Below, one piece after another: positions 1 to 8,526 of a stretch of 64,000 bases of DNA (position 1 is the stretch's first letter; each line of letters opens with the position of its first letter). The translations under genes and the position numbers were made by a program. The notes below the pieces were generated by a model. The model was not told where the DNA came from and ran no database searches. It saw nothing but the letters and a program-made list of their open reading frames with translations. Source of the DNA: Rhodobacteraceae bacterium LMO-JJ12 (GTDB lineage: Bacteria > Pseudomonadota > Alphaproteobacteria > Rhodobacterales > Rhodobacteraceae); assembly GCA_021555075.1 (NCBI GenBank), contig JAKGBX010000001.1, positions 1,736,001-1,800,000 of the forward strand, read 5' to 3'.

Positions 1-3
1 TTC

Positions 4-1020
4 ATGTATCTCGAAGTTCGCGACGCCACCAAAACCTTTGGCACCTTTACCGCACTCGACCGGGTTTCCATGTCCGTCGAACAAGATCAATTCGTTTGCC
101 TTCTGGGGCCAAGCGGTTGTGGCAAGACCACGCTTTTGCGGCTGATCGCCGGGCTGACCCAGCTTGATTCCGGGTCGATAACGCTGAAAGGCGCTGATCT
201 GTCGTCGTTGCCGGCGCGCAAGCGCGGCTTTGGTATTGTCTTTCAGTCCTATTCATTGTTTCCCGATATGACCGTGGCGCAAAATGTTGGTTACGGGTTG
301 AAGATCCGCGGCGAAAGCAGTGACCGCATTCGCGCCCGTGTTGGCGACCTTCTTGATCTGATCAAGTTGCCGCAACTGGCCGACAGCTATCCGGGCCAGC
401 TTTCGGGGGGTCAGCAACAGCGCGTGGCGCTCGCGCGTGCGATTGCCGTCGATCCACAGGTTTTACTGCTGGATGAGCCGTTGTCGGCGCTGGACGCAAA
501 GGTACGTGTCGAATTGCGAAGCGAAATCCACAATCTGCAAAAGGCGCTTGGTATCCCGACGCTGATGGTGACCCACGATCAGGAAGAGGCACTGGCGCTT
601 GCCGATACGATCATTTGCATGAATCAGGGCAGGGTGGTCCAATCGGGCACGCCGGAAGACCTTTATTTGCGGCCCAAGACCCGGTTTGTCGCTGAATTCA
701 TGGGCATCAGCAATCTCATCGCACCAGACAAGCTGCGAGATCTGATGCCTGAACTTCTTGAAAGCTGCCCGAAAGGTGCATATCGCGCCTGTATCCGCCC
801 TGAACAAATCACTCTTGAGCCTGATCCGAATGGTACAGCACTCATCACTTCGGTTGAGTTTTTGGGCAATCTGCGCCGGATCAAGCTTGACAGCCCCGCT
901 GGGGAGGTGACCGCCGAGGCGTCGGGCCGGGTCGGCCTGCGCACCGGCCAACAGGTGCGGCTGTCGATCCGGCCCGAGGATTGTTCCTGGATTGAAGACG
1001 ACGGCGAAGGTGCCGCATGA
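4..1020 (+). CDS. ABC transporter ATPase, 2-aminoethylphosphonate/iron/polyamine type
   Basis: ATPase of a binding-protein-dependent importer, 338 residues, the usual length for the PotA/FbpC/PhnT group. Visible motifs are Walker A GPSGCGKTT (35-43), a Q-loop around FQSYSLFPDM (80-89), signature LSGGQQQR (133-140), Walker B LLLDEP (154-159), and a C-terminal TOBE-like region from about 240. It overlaps the fused permease gene by 4 bp (ATGA), so the two are translationally coupled. The substrate-binding protein is not in the window and probably lies upstream. The resemblance to putative 2-aminoethylphosphonate transporters is recognition of family style, strengthened by the fused permease. Iron or polyamine import is an alternative. 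Family is certain, substrate is not. Confidence 0.85.
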   Translation: MYLEVRDATKTFGTFTALDRVSMSVEQDQFVCLLGPSGCGKTTLLRLIAGLTQLDSGSITLKGADLSSLPARKRGFGIVFQSYSLFPDMTVAQNVGYGLKIRGESSDRIRARVGDLLDLIKLPQLADSYPGQLSGGQQQRVALARAIAVDPQVLLLDEPLSALDAKVRVELRSEIHNLQKALGIPTLMVTHDQEEALALADTIICMNQGRVVQSGTPEDLYLRPKTRFVAEFMGISNLIAPDKLRDLMPELLESCPKGAYRACIRPEQITLEPDPNGTALITSVEFLGNLRRIKLDSPAGEVTAEASGRVGLRTGQQVRLSIRPEDCSWIEDDGEGAA

Positions 1021-2705
1021 TGAGCGACGCCAGCGCTCCTTCCGACACCGCCCATCGCCGCCGGATCGACGGCGATTCACTCTTCATTGCTGCCTGTATC
1101 GGGCTGCCATTTCTCGGCTTGTTGTTGTTTTTTGTCTACCCGATGGTAATCGTGTTTCTGCGCTCGATCACACAGAGCGACGGCTCCTTGGGATTGGGCA
1201 ACTACGTCGAAGTGCTGAAAACTTCCGGGTTTTGGCGCGCAACGCGACATTCTCTGCTGATGAGCGGGCTGACCACGGCAATCTCGGTGCTGGGTGGGTT
1301 TATCATCGCCATGGGCCTCTATCGCTGTCGATTTCCCGGTAAGTGGCTGATCCGCGCGGCCATCGTTCTGCCGTTGCTTGCACCATCGCTGGTGCAGGGG
1401 CTCGGGCTGATCTTCCTCTTGGGGCGCAATGGTCTGGTCAACCGGTTGTTCGGCATCGAAATGGACATCTACGGCTTTTGGGGGCTGCTGATAGCCAACA
1501 CGTTTTATGCCTTGCCGCAGGCGGTGATGATCATCGGCGCGGCGCTGGTTCTGCTTGACGCGCGGGTCTATGAGGCTGCCGAAGTTCTGGGCACACGCCC
1601 GCTGCGACAATTTCGCGACCTGACCCTGCCAGCCGCCAAGTTCGGAGTTCTTAGTGCCGGGTTCGTGGTCTTTACCATTACTATTACGGATTTTGGCAAT
1701 GCCGCCGTGATCGGTGGAGACTATTCGGTTCTGGCGACCGAGATTTACAGCCAGGTTGTCGGGCAGCGCAATTTCAACATGGGGGCCGTGGTCGGGATCA
1801 TGCTGCTGCTGCCGACGGTGCTGTCGTATTACATTGAGCGGCAGGCCTCGCGGCGCATGGGGGGGCAGAAAGCAACCAACGTTCAACCCTTCATACCGGT
1901 ATTTTCGCCACTGCGCGATATCCCGATTGCGGCAATCTGCTTTCTCATTTCTGCCGGGATAGCGGCGGTGATCGCCATCGTTGTCTATGCCAGTTTCGTC
2001 ACCCTCTGGCCCTATAATTTCGCGCTTTCAGTCAAGCACTACAATATCACTCTGGCGGGGGGCTATTCGTCACTTTGGATGACGATTGTGATCTCGGTCC
2101 TTGCAGCCATCGGCGGAACACTGGCGGTGTTCGCTCTGGGGATCGGTCTGCGCCGCGCGCCGGGCGTTGTTGCGCGTCCGATTCAGGTTCTGGCGGCGAT
2201 GCCCGCAGCGGTGCCGGGCATGGTACTCGGGCTGGCCTATATCCTGACATTCAACTCCACTTCGACGCCACTCTACCTGCTTTATGGCACGGCGGCGCTG
2301 ATCGCGATTGTGAACTTCTACCATTACCATACCCAAGCGTTTCTGACGACACAGACCGGCTTTCGCCAGTTCCCCGAGGCATTGGAAGAAGCAGCGGGTA
2401 GTCTTGGCGCCGGCATGGGCCGAATCTCGCGTGATGTGATCGCACCCTTCATGGCGCCGATGCTGGTGTCGGTGCTGTTCTTCCTGTTCATGCGCTCGAT
2501 GGTAACGCTGTCGGCGGTGGTGTTCCTGACCACGCCGGATCTCAGCGTTGCCGCTGTTACCATCATGCGGCTGGATGATGCCGGGCTGACCTCCCAGGCG
2601 GCGGCGTTTTCGACCTGTGTAATGCTGGTCGTCGCGGCGGCACTACTGATGATGAAGGCGCTGCTTTACGGGTTTGCGCGCTATGGTGCGCAGGAGCGTC
2701 GCTGA
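1017..2705 (+). CDS. Fused double permease of the same ABC importer
   Basis: Integral membrane protein of 562 residues with two homologous binding-protein-dependent permease halves in one chain (about 12 hydrophobic segments), the arrangement typical of FbpB/PhnU-like iron and 2-aminoethylphosphonate importers. Each half has an EAA-type loop: YEAAEVLGTRPLRQFRDLTLP near residue 182 and EALEEAAGSLGAGMGRISRDV near 457. It starts inside the last codons of the ATPase gene and ends just before the DeoR-type regulator, so all three probably form one operon. The partner ATPase is the preceding gene. Confidence 0.85.
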   Translation: MMSDASAPSDTAHRRRIDGDSLFIAACIGLPFLGLLLFFVYPMVIVFLRSITQSDGSLGLGNYVEVLKTSGFWRATRHSLLMSGLTTAISVLGGFIIAMGLYRCRFPGKWLIRAAIVLPLLAPSLVQGLGLIFLLGRNGLVNRLFGIEMDIYGFWGLLIANTFYALPQAVMIIGAALVLLDARVYEAAEVLGTRPLRQFRDLTLPAAKFGVLSAGFVVFTITITDFGNAAVIGGDYSVLATEIYSQVVGQRNFNMGAVVGIMLLLPTVLSYYIERQASRRMGGQKATNVQPFIPVFSPLRDIPIAAICFLISAGIAAVIAIVVYASFVTLWPYNFALSVKHYNITLAGGYSSLWMTIVISVLAAIGGTLAVFALGIGLRRAPGVVARPIQVLAAMPAAVPGMVLGLAYILTFNSTSTPLYLLYGTAALIAIVNFYHYHTQAFLTTQTGFRQFPEALEEAAGSLGAGMGRISRDVIAPFMAPMLVSVLFFLFMRSMVTLSAVVFLTTPDLSVAAVTIMRLDDAGLTSQAAAFSTCVMLVVAAALLMMKALLYGFARYGAQERR

Positions 2706-2706
2706 G

Positions 2707-3462
2707 ATGTGGTCGCGCGAGCGCCATCGCCGCATCCTCTCGATGCTTGAAAGCAACGGGCAGGTCAGCGCACTTGCCCTGGCCGGAATGCTGGATGTGT
2801 CGCGCGAAACCATTCGCCGCGACCTATGCGCGTTGGAACAGGATGGTAAGGTGCTGCGCATTCATGGCGGCGCGGTTATGCCCGGCGAGATGCCCGAGGC
2901 GCCGTTCAGCCAGCGTATCACGACCCGGCAACGTGCCAAGCGCGAGATCGCGCGCAAGGCCGCGAGGTTGATTGCGCCCGGCCAATGTATCATGGTGGAT
3001 GCCGGATCGACCACCGCGAGTTTTGCCCAAGATCTGATCCGCCTGTCGGGCATCACGGTGATCACCAACTCGTTGACCATCGCGGGTGCGGTGCAGGGGG
3101 CCGGTTGTGACATTGAATTGCTGTTGCTTGGCGGCCGTTTGCTTACTGACGTTCCCGCCACTTATGGCGAACTGACCCTATCGGAAATACGTCGTTTCAA
3201 AGCCGATTTCGCCTTCGTCGCACCAGTCGCGATCAACGGCGAAGGTGCCTATGATTTCGCCTTGCATGAGGCAGAAGTCGGCAGGGCCATGGTTGAGCGC
3301 GCAGAACAAACCGTCGTTTTGGCAGATGCAAGCAAGCTGAACATGACAAGCCGGGTGCGCTATTGCGGGCCAGAAAAAATCTCGACGTTGGTCACTGATT
3401 CAGCGGCTGATCCCGACACACTGGAATTGCTCGCCAAATCAGGTATCGGCTCCATTATCTGA
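2707..3462 (+). CDS. DeoR-family transcriptional regulator
   Basis: 251-residue regulator. The N-terminal HTH_DeoR (about 3-58) shows VSRETIRRDLCALEQDGKVLRIHGGA, and the C-terminal sugar-phosphate-isomerase-like effector domain carries VDAGSTTASFAQDL and LLGGRL. The start at 2707 was preferred over an in-frame ATG at 2674 because AGGAG (2692-2696) lies 10 nt upstream and because the shorter form begins with the family's usual M-x-x-x-x-R-xx-IL pattern. It follows the permease stop by one base, so it is probably the local regulator of the transporter operon. DeoR members usually sense phosphorylated intermediates. The effector here is unknown. Confidence 0.85.
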   Translation: MWSRERHRRILSMLESNGQVSALALAGMLDVSRETIRRDLCALEQDGKVLRIHGGAVMPGEMPEAPFSQRITTRQRAKREIARKAARLIAPGQCIMVDAGSTTASFAQDLIRLSGITVITNSLTIAGAVQGAGCDIELLLLGGRLLTDVPATYGELTLSEIRRFKADFAFVAPVAINGEGAYDFALHEAEVGRAMVERAEQTVVLADASKLNMTSRVRYCGPEKISTLVTDSAADPDTLELLAKSGIGSII

Positions 3463-3695
3463 AATACCTGACGGTTGCGCTTGGCGACAGCCACCCTAGC
3501 GGTATCTCAGCATGTGTTCCCCAAACCATGCAGCAGGATGAAATGAAAAAAGTTTCAAGTCGTGCGATTGTGAGCAATCGGAACGGCGTGCCGGGCGAAG
3601 TGAGGCGCAATTGCGAAAAGACGTAACGACATTACGTTCGCACCGGGGTGACAGGCACGCAGGGTCGCGTCAGGGTGGAGATAGGGAGGATGCTC
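3463..3695. other. Intergenic region with a 17-bp palindrome
   Basis: No gene seen. It contains the perfect inverted repeat ACGTAA-CGACA-TTACGT at 3621-3637, about 60 bp before the synthetase start. The size and position suit a dimeric-repressor operator, but no regulator gene is next to it. A ribosome binding site AGGGAGG lies at 3683-3689. Confidence 0.35.
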
Positions 3696-5201
3696 ATGCG
3701 GATACATGATCTCATGGAGGCGGCAGCCGAGGCGCGTGCCGACAAGCTGGCCTTGGTGGATTTCGACGACAAACGCGTGAGTTGGCGTGCGCTGAATAAA
3801 GCCGCCAACGCGGCCTGTGAAGTGCTGAAAACGCACGGTGTTCGACCGGGGGACCGGGTGGTGATCGTGTTGGAAAACTCGGCGGTCATGGTGGCGTATC
3901 TCTTTGCCGCGTCGATGATTGATGCAATCGCAGTGCCGATCAACGCCCGCCTGACCGAGGCCGAGATAGACCGGATAGTAGGCCACTGTGATGCCGCCGC
4001 CGTAGTGTTTACCGTGGAGACCGGCAACGCACCGGCGGCACAGGCCGAGGTCATGAAGGCAGAGCGCATTCCCGGTGCACTGGGCGAGGTTGCGATCAAG
4101 GCGCGGGCAGGCGCTACGCCCGAGCCTGTTTGTGCGGATGCTGAGCGGCAAGTGGCGGTAATGCTCTACACCTCGGGCACGACAGGGGCACCGAAGGGCG
4201 CCATGCTAAGCCATGCCACGATGCTGGCTGCTGCTGCTGCCTCGGAGGAAATGCGCGGGATCATATCCAGCGACGTCGCCTATCTGGGACTTCCGATGAG
4301 CCATATCTTCGGCCTGGTGACAATCCTGGCCGTCACCCGCGCACAGGCCGCTGCACGTCTGGAAGCGCGGTTCGATGTGGCGCGGCTCTATGACGCTTTG
4401 GTGCAGGATGTAACGCTTCTACCCGCTGTACCGCAGATGCATGCGCATCTCTTTCACCATGCACGCGCGCGCGGCGAGAGGCACTATCGCGCAGGACTTC
4501 TGCGGTTTGCCTCGTCGGGCGGGGCGCCGCTGGATCCGGCGTGGAAGCGGGAGGCCGAAGCGTTTTACGGTATCGCCCTGCAAAACGGCTATGGGCTGAC
4601 CGAAACCGCTGCCGGAGTATGCGCCACGCGCAACGCCAAGGGCGATCCTGACATTTCGGTGGGGGTGCCGATGCTGGGCAGCAAATTGCGTGTTAACCTC
4701 GACGCACCCGGCGCAAACCGCGAAGAGGGGATAGGCGAGGTCGAGATCGGCGGGCCGCAACTGATGCTGGGCTATTTTCGCGATCCCAAGCAGACGGCGG
4801 CGGTGTTCACCGAGGATGGCTGGTTCAAATCCGGCGATCTGGGGCGATTTGACGAGGCCGGGCGGTTGCATATCGTTGGCCGCACCAAGGAGCTGATCAT
4901 CCATTCGGGGTTCAACGTCTATCCTGCCGAGGTCGAGGCTGTGCTGACCGAACATCGGGATGTGATTGTTGCAGCGGTGGTTGGACGCAAGGTGGAAGGC
5001 AACGAGGAGGTGGTGGCGTTCGTTACCTGTCGAGAAGGGGCTGGCTTAAGCGAAGCGGCTTTGCAGGCGTTCCTGCGCGACCGGCTGGCGGCCTACAAGG
5101 TGCCTGCGCAGATCGTAATTGCACAGGAATTACCCGCGGCGCCGACTGGAAAGATTCTCAAGTCCGGATTGTTGGAGCATTTTGCCGACGCCTTGGGCTG
5201 A
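3696..5201 (+). CDS. AMP-dependent acyl-CoA synthetase/ligase (class I adenylate-forming)
   Basis: 501-residue ANL-superfamily enzyme, expected to activate a carboxylic acid as acyl-AMP and transfer it to CoA. Motifs are the P-loop YTSGTTGAPKGAMLSH (around 158-173), A5 motif YGLTETAAG (around 310), GWFKSGDLG (around 390), hinge GRTKELI, and the C-terminal catalytic Lys in PTGKILKS (near 485). Start chosen at 3696 because AGGGAGG ends 6 nt upstream; ATG at 3690 and in-frame codons further upstream are possible. It stands alone, followed by a hairpin repeat element. The substrate (fatty, aromatic or short acid) cannot be read from the sequence. Confidence 0.85.
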   Translation: MRIHDLMEAAAEARADKLALVDFDDKRVSWRALNKAANAACEVLKTHGVRPGDRVVIVLENSAVMVAYLFAASMIDAIAVPINARLTEAEIDRIVGHCDAAAVVFTVETGNAPAAQAEVMKAERIPGALGEVAIKARAGATPEPVCADAERQVAVMLYTSGTTGAPKGAMLSHATMLAAAAASEEMRGIISSDVAYLGLPMSHIFGLVTILAVTRAQAAARLEARFDVARLYDALVQDVTLLPAVPQMHAHLFHHARARGERHYRAGLLRFASSGGAPLDPAWKREAEAFYGIALQNGYGLTETAAGVCATRNAKGDPDISVGVPMLGSKLRVNLDAPGANREEGIGEVEIGGPQLMLGYFRDPKQTAAVFTEDGWFKSGDLGRFDEAGRLHIVGRTKELIIHSGFNVYPAEVEAVLTEHRDVIVAAVVGRKVEGNEEVVAFVTCREGAGLSEAALQAFLRDRLAAYKVPAQIVIAQELPAAPTGKILKSGLLEHFADALG

Positions 5202-5207
5202 GCGTGG

Positions 5208-5284
5208 TTTCGAATTGCTGCGCAATCCGACCGACGGGGGCCAGCCCCCCCCGATCCCCCCAGGATATTTATAGTCAGAGGAAG
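5208..5284 (+). repeat. Dispersed two-hairpin repeat, copy 1
   Basis: The element reads TTTCGAA (5208-5214), a short hairpin ATTGC-TGC-GCAAT, TCCGACCG, a G/C hairpin beginning GGGGGC (5236-5241) with its C-run partner, then CCCCCCAGGATATTT and GTCAGAGGAAG (ending 5284). A second copy with the same order of blocks is at 35650-35733. Both lie just upstream of a start codon, 56 and 14 bp away. The hairpin could act as a terminator or stabiliser of the upstream transcript, and GAGGAAG could serve as a Shine-Dalgarno sequence in the second copy. Confidence 0.6.
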
Positions 5285-5340
5285 CGGGATGGGCGAATTT
5301 CGGATCGCCACGACAGCGCTTTGCAGGTATCAGCGGCGTT

Positions 5341-6444
5341 ATGAGCGAAGAATTCGGGATATTCATGGCGGTCGCGCCGGGGCTGGAAGATACACTGGCC
5401 GAAGAAACGCGCGCGCTAGGCTTTGCGGGGGTAAGGGCCGTTACCGGCGGGGTTGAGACGCGGGGTGGCTGGTCAGAGGTTTGGCGCGCCAATCTCGAGA
5501 TGCGCGGCGCAGCGAGGGTTCTGGTGCGGCTTGGGGAATTCAGGGCCTTTCACCTTGCACAACTCGACAAGCGAGCGCGCAAGTTCGACTGGGGCAAAGT
5601 GCTGCGCACGGACGTGCCGGTGCGCGTGGAGGTCACGTGCCGCAAGTCAAAGATTTATCATGCCGGGGCAGCGCAGGAGCGAATTGAGCGAGCGATTTCC
5701 GAAGAACTCGGCACGCCGTTGCACAAAGAGGCGGATTTGGTCATAAAAGTGCGGATCGAGGACGATCTGGTTACCTTGAGTCTCGACAGCTCGGGTGAGG
5801 CTTTGCACAAGCGCGGCCACAAACCGGCGGTTGGCAAGGCGCCGATGCGTGAGAATCTTGCGGCGTTGTTTCTGCGGCAAGCGGGGTTTCGCGGCGACGA
5901 GACGGTGGTGGATCCGATGTGCGGTTCCGGTACTTTTCCGATCGAGGCGGCAGAAATTGCAGCCGGATTACAACCTGGCCGCAGCCGGGCGTTTGCTTTC
6001 GAACGGTTGGCAGGGTTCGATGCGGCCGAATTCGCGGCATTGAAACGACAGAGCAGTGAAACGCCAAAGGCGCGTTTCTATGGGTTCGATCGCGATCAGG
6101 GGGCGGTGCGCAATGCTGCCGCCAATGCCGAGCGGGCCGGGGTGGCGAATCTTGTCGAGTTCACCTGTCAGCCGGTCAGTGAGTTACAACCACCAGATGG
6201 GCCGCCCGGTCTTGTCATTGCCAATCCGCCTTATGGGGGGCGGATCGGCAACCGCAAGTTGCTTTTTGCGCTCTACGGCAGTTTCGGGCAGGTGCTGAGA
6301 ACGCGATTTTCCGGCTGGCGCGTGGCGGTTGTCACCTCGGATGCAGGGCTGGCCAAGGCGATGGACCTGCCGTTTGAGGTTGGATCACCGGTATTGCATG
6401 GCGGCACGCGCGTGCACCTTTATCAAACCAGCAAGCTGGGCTAA
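5341..6444 (+). CDS. THUMP-domain class I SAM-dependent RNA methyltransferase (RlmL/YpsC type)
   Basis: 367-residue protein resembling the N6/N2-guanine RNA methyltransferases formerly called putative N6-adenine-specific DNA methylases. The N-terminal ferredoxin-like/THUMP part spans about 1-155. The Rossmann methyltransferase follows, with SAM motif DPMCGSGTFPIEAA (191-204), an acidic motif near YGFD (247-250) and catalytic NPPYGGR (295-301). The length matches the single methyltransferase form (YpsC, or the RlmL N-terminal half) rather than the fused E. coli RlmKL. It probably modifies 23S rRNA in the cytoplasm. The target nucleotide is inferred only from family. Confidence 0.85.
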   Translation: MSEEFGIFMAVAPGLEDTLAEETRALGFAGVRAVTGGVETRGGWSEVWRANLEMRGAARVLVRLGEFRAFHLAQLDKRARKFDWGKVLRTDVPVRVEVTCRKSKIYHAGAAQERIERAISEELGTPLHKEADLVIKVRIEDDLVTLSLDSSGEALHKRGHKPAVGKAPMRENLAALFLRQAGFRGDETVVDPMCGSGTFPIEAAEIAAGLQPGRSRAFAFERLAGFDAAEFAALKRQSSETPKARFYGFDRDQGAVRNAAANAERAGVANLVEFTCQPVSELQPPDGPPGLVIANPPYGGRIGNRKLLFALYGSFGQVLRTRFSGWRVAVVTSDAGLAKAMDLPFEVGSPVLHGGTRVHLYQTSKLG

Positions 6445-6714
6445 CGCACCGAAGACGCTTCTTCCTGCCCGCCAGTCTTTTTCGCGCAAGTTGGAGAATC
6501 AAGCAAACGGGAACCATACTGCGCGCCGGACGTTGCTCTTGTGAAATGACCAACCAGACCGGCAGTCGTGACAGACACATCAAAGGGATCATTGCACCAC
6601 CTCTTGCAAGAACGTGTGCTGTGCAGCACCCAATAACTGTGAATCCGGATGGTGGTTTGCTCGGTGTTTCGCTATGATCAGGGCAAATAGAAAACACCAA
6701 ACAATGGTGACGCG

Positions 6715-8526
6715 GTGTTGAAACAGGCAAAGAACAAGGCATTCGCCGGAGCTGCCGCAGCCATTTTTGGCTGGGGGGTGTTGGTTTGGCCGACGACGGC
6801 GGCAGAACTGCGCCAGTTTGATGTTGTGGGTAATGATGCCGATCTGCGTAAGGAACTACTCGCAGCCTCGCTTGTGGCAGAAACCGGGGGTGACGCGGCG
6901 GCGACATCGCGCGCCGTCGTGGCTGCTGCCCAGGCCGACTATGGGCGTCTCTTGCGGGTGCTCTATGCCAACGGATTTTACGGTGGCACCGTTCATATCC
7001 GGCTTGATGGGCGCGAAGCCTCGGAGATGCCGACGTTTGCATTGCCGACAAAGATCAAAGATGTGGCCATTCGGATCGATCCGGGGGCGCCCTTCCGATT
7101 TGGTGCCGCCGAGATCGCACCGCTGCCGCCGCAAAGTCGCCCGCCGGAAGGTTTTCGCTCTGGCGCCATCGCGCGCAGTACGGTGCTTCAGGAGACAGTG
7201 GACAGCGCCGTCGAAGATTGGCGCGACGCGGGACATGCCAAGGTAACCTTGCGCGACCAACAGCTCAATGCAAACCATGCCTCGCGCACGCTTGCGGCTC
7301 GGTTCCGCCTTTCTCCTGGTCCGCTGGTGCGCTTTGGCAACCTGCGTCAGATGACCCCGAGCGCGGTGCGTGCCGAACGCATTCAGCGTATTGCCGGATT
7401 GCCTACCGGCCAAGTGTTTTCGCCTGAAGAAAAGACGGCCGCCGCCAAACGTCTGCGCCGCACTGGCGCGTTTTCATCGGTGGCGCTCTCCGAAGCTGAT
7501 ACGCTAGGCCCCGGCGATCGCATGGATATCGAACTCGAATTGGTCGATGAAAAGCCGCGCCGCTTTGGCTTCGGCGCTGAGATTTCTTCGTTCGAGGGAC
7601 TCGCACTGTCGGGTTTCTGGTTGCACCGTAACCTTCTTGGCGGGGCAGAACGTTTTCGTATCGACGGCGAAGTTGCGGGGATCGGCGGGCAGACCAGTGG
7701 AATCGACTACGGTATTGATGCGCGTCTCGATATTCCGGCGGCTTTTCGCAGCGATATCGACGCCTTTGTTTTCGCCAGCACATCCTTTGAGGACGAGCCG
7801 ACCTATCGTTCGTGGCAATCGAGCGTTGGTGCCGGCGTATTGCGAACCTTTTCCGACACGCTCACCGTCGAGCTCGGGCTTGGTCTGCGCTATTCCGAGA
7901 CCCGCGACGCCTTCGGCAATCGCCAGTTCTTCCTGGTGACAATGCCGAGCGAGGTGATTTGGGACAAGCGCGATGACAAGTTGAACGCGACTTCGGGCTT
8001 CTATCTCAAGGCCCGCACGACTCCATTCGCCGATGTTGACAGGGGCGGGGGGGGGCTGCGTTTTCACGCCGATGGTCGGGCTTACCGCAGTCTCGATGAC
8101 AATCAGAATTTCGTGCTGGCCGGGCGGTTGCAGGTCGGTTCGGTGTTCGGCGCGGGGCTGGCCGATCTGCCGCCTGATTTCCTGTTTTATTCCGGTGGCG
8201 GCGGCACCGTGCGTGGGCAGCCCTATCAGTCTCTGGGTGTTGATCTCGGCGGTGGAAATCGAACCGGCGGCAAGGCGTTCCTTGGCGCCTCGACCGAATT
8301 GCGCGCGAAAATCACCGAATCCATCGGTATCGTCGGCTTTGTTGATGCCGGTTTTATCGGCGCCAACGGTTTTTCCGACGGTTCAGGTGATTGGCATGCC
8401 GGTGCTGGGCTCGGTTTGCGCTACAACACTGGGATCGGACCGCTCAGGCTCGATGTAGCCGCCCCGATCAGCGGCGCGACCGGCGACGGCATCCAGATCT
8501 ACATCGGTATAGGACAAGCGTTTTGA
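6715..8526 (+). CDS. tamA: TamA, BamA-family outer-membrane translocation protein
   Basis: 603-residue Omp85 protein. Signal peptide (about 1-29, ending near PTTAA), POTRA-like repeats to about 270, and a C-terminal 16-strand barrel ending in aromatic GIGQAF, the usual outer-membrane signature. The barrel region contains the conserved GGGGTVRGQPYQSLG (L6 loop, VRGQ variant). The start is GTG at 6715; TTG at 6718 is an alternative. The stop overlaps the TTG start of tamB. TamA with TamB forms the translocation and assembly module linking both membranes. The gene pair order supports the call. Confidence 0.9.
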   Translation: MLKQAKNKAFAGAAAAIFGWGVLVWPTTAAELRQFDVVGNDADLRKELLAASLVAETGGDAAATSRAVVAAAQADYGRLLRVLYANGFYGGTVHIRLDGREASEMPTFALPTKIKDVAIRIDPGAPFRFGAAEIAPLPPQSRPPEGFRSGAIARSTVLQETVDSAVEDWRDAGHAKVTLRDQQLNANHASRTLAARFRLSPGPLVRFGNLRQMTPSAVRAERIQRIAGLPTGQVFSPEEKTAAAKRLRRTGAFSSVALSEADTLGPGDRMDIELELVDEKPRRFGFGAEISSFEGLALSGFWLHRNLLGGAERFRIDGEVAGIGGQTSGIDYGIDARLDIPAAFRSDIDAFVFASTSFEDEPTYRSWQSSVGAGVLRTFSDTLTVELGLGLRYSETRDAFGNRQFFLVTMPSEVIWDKRDDKLNATSGFYLKARTTPFADVDRGGGGLRFHADGRAYRSLDDNQNFVLAGRLQVGSVFGAGLADLPPDFLFYSGGGGTVRGQPYQSLGVDLGGGNRTGGKAFLGASTELRAKITESIGIVGFVDAGFIGANGFSDGSGDWHAGAGLGLRYNTGIGPLRLDVAAPISGATGDGIQIYIGIGQAF

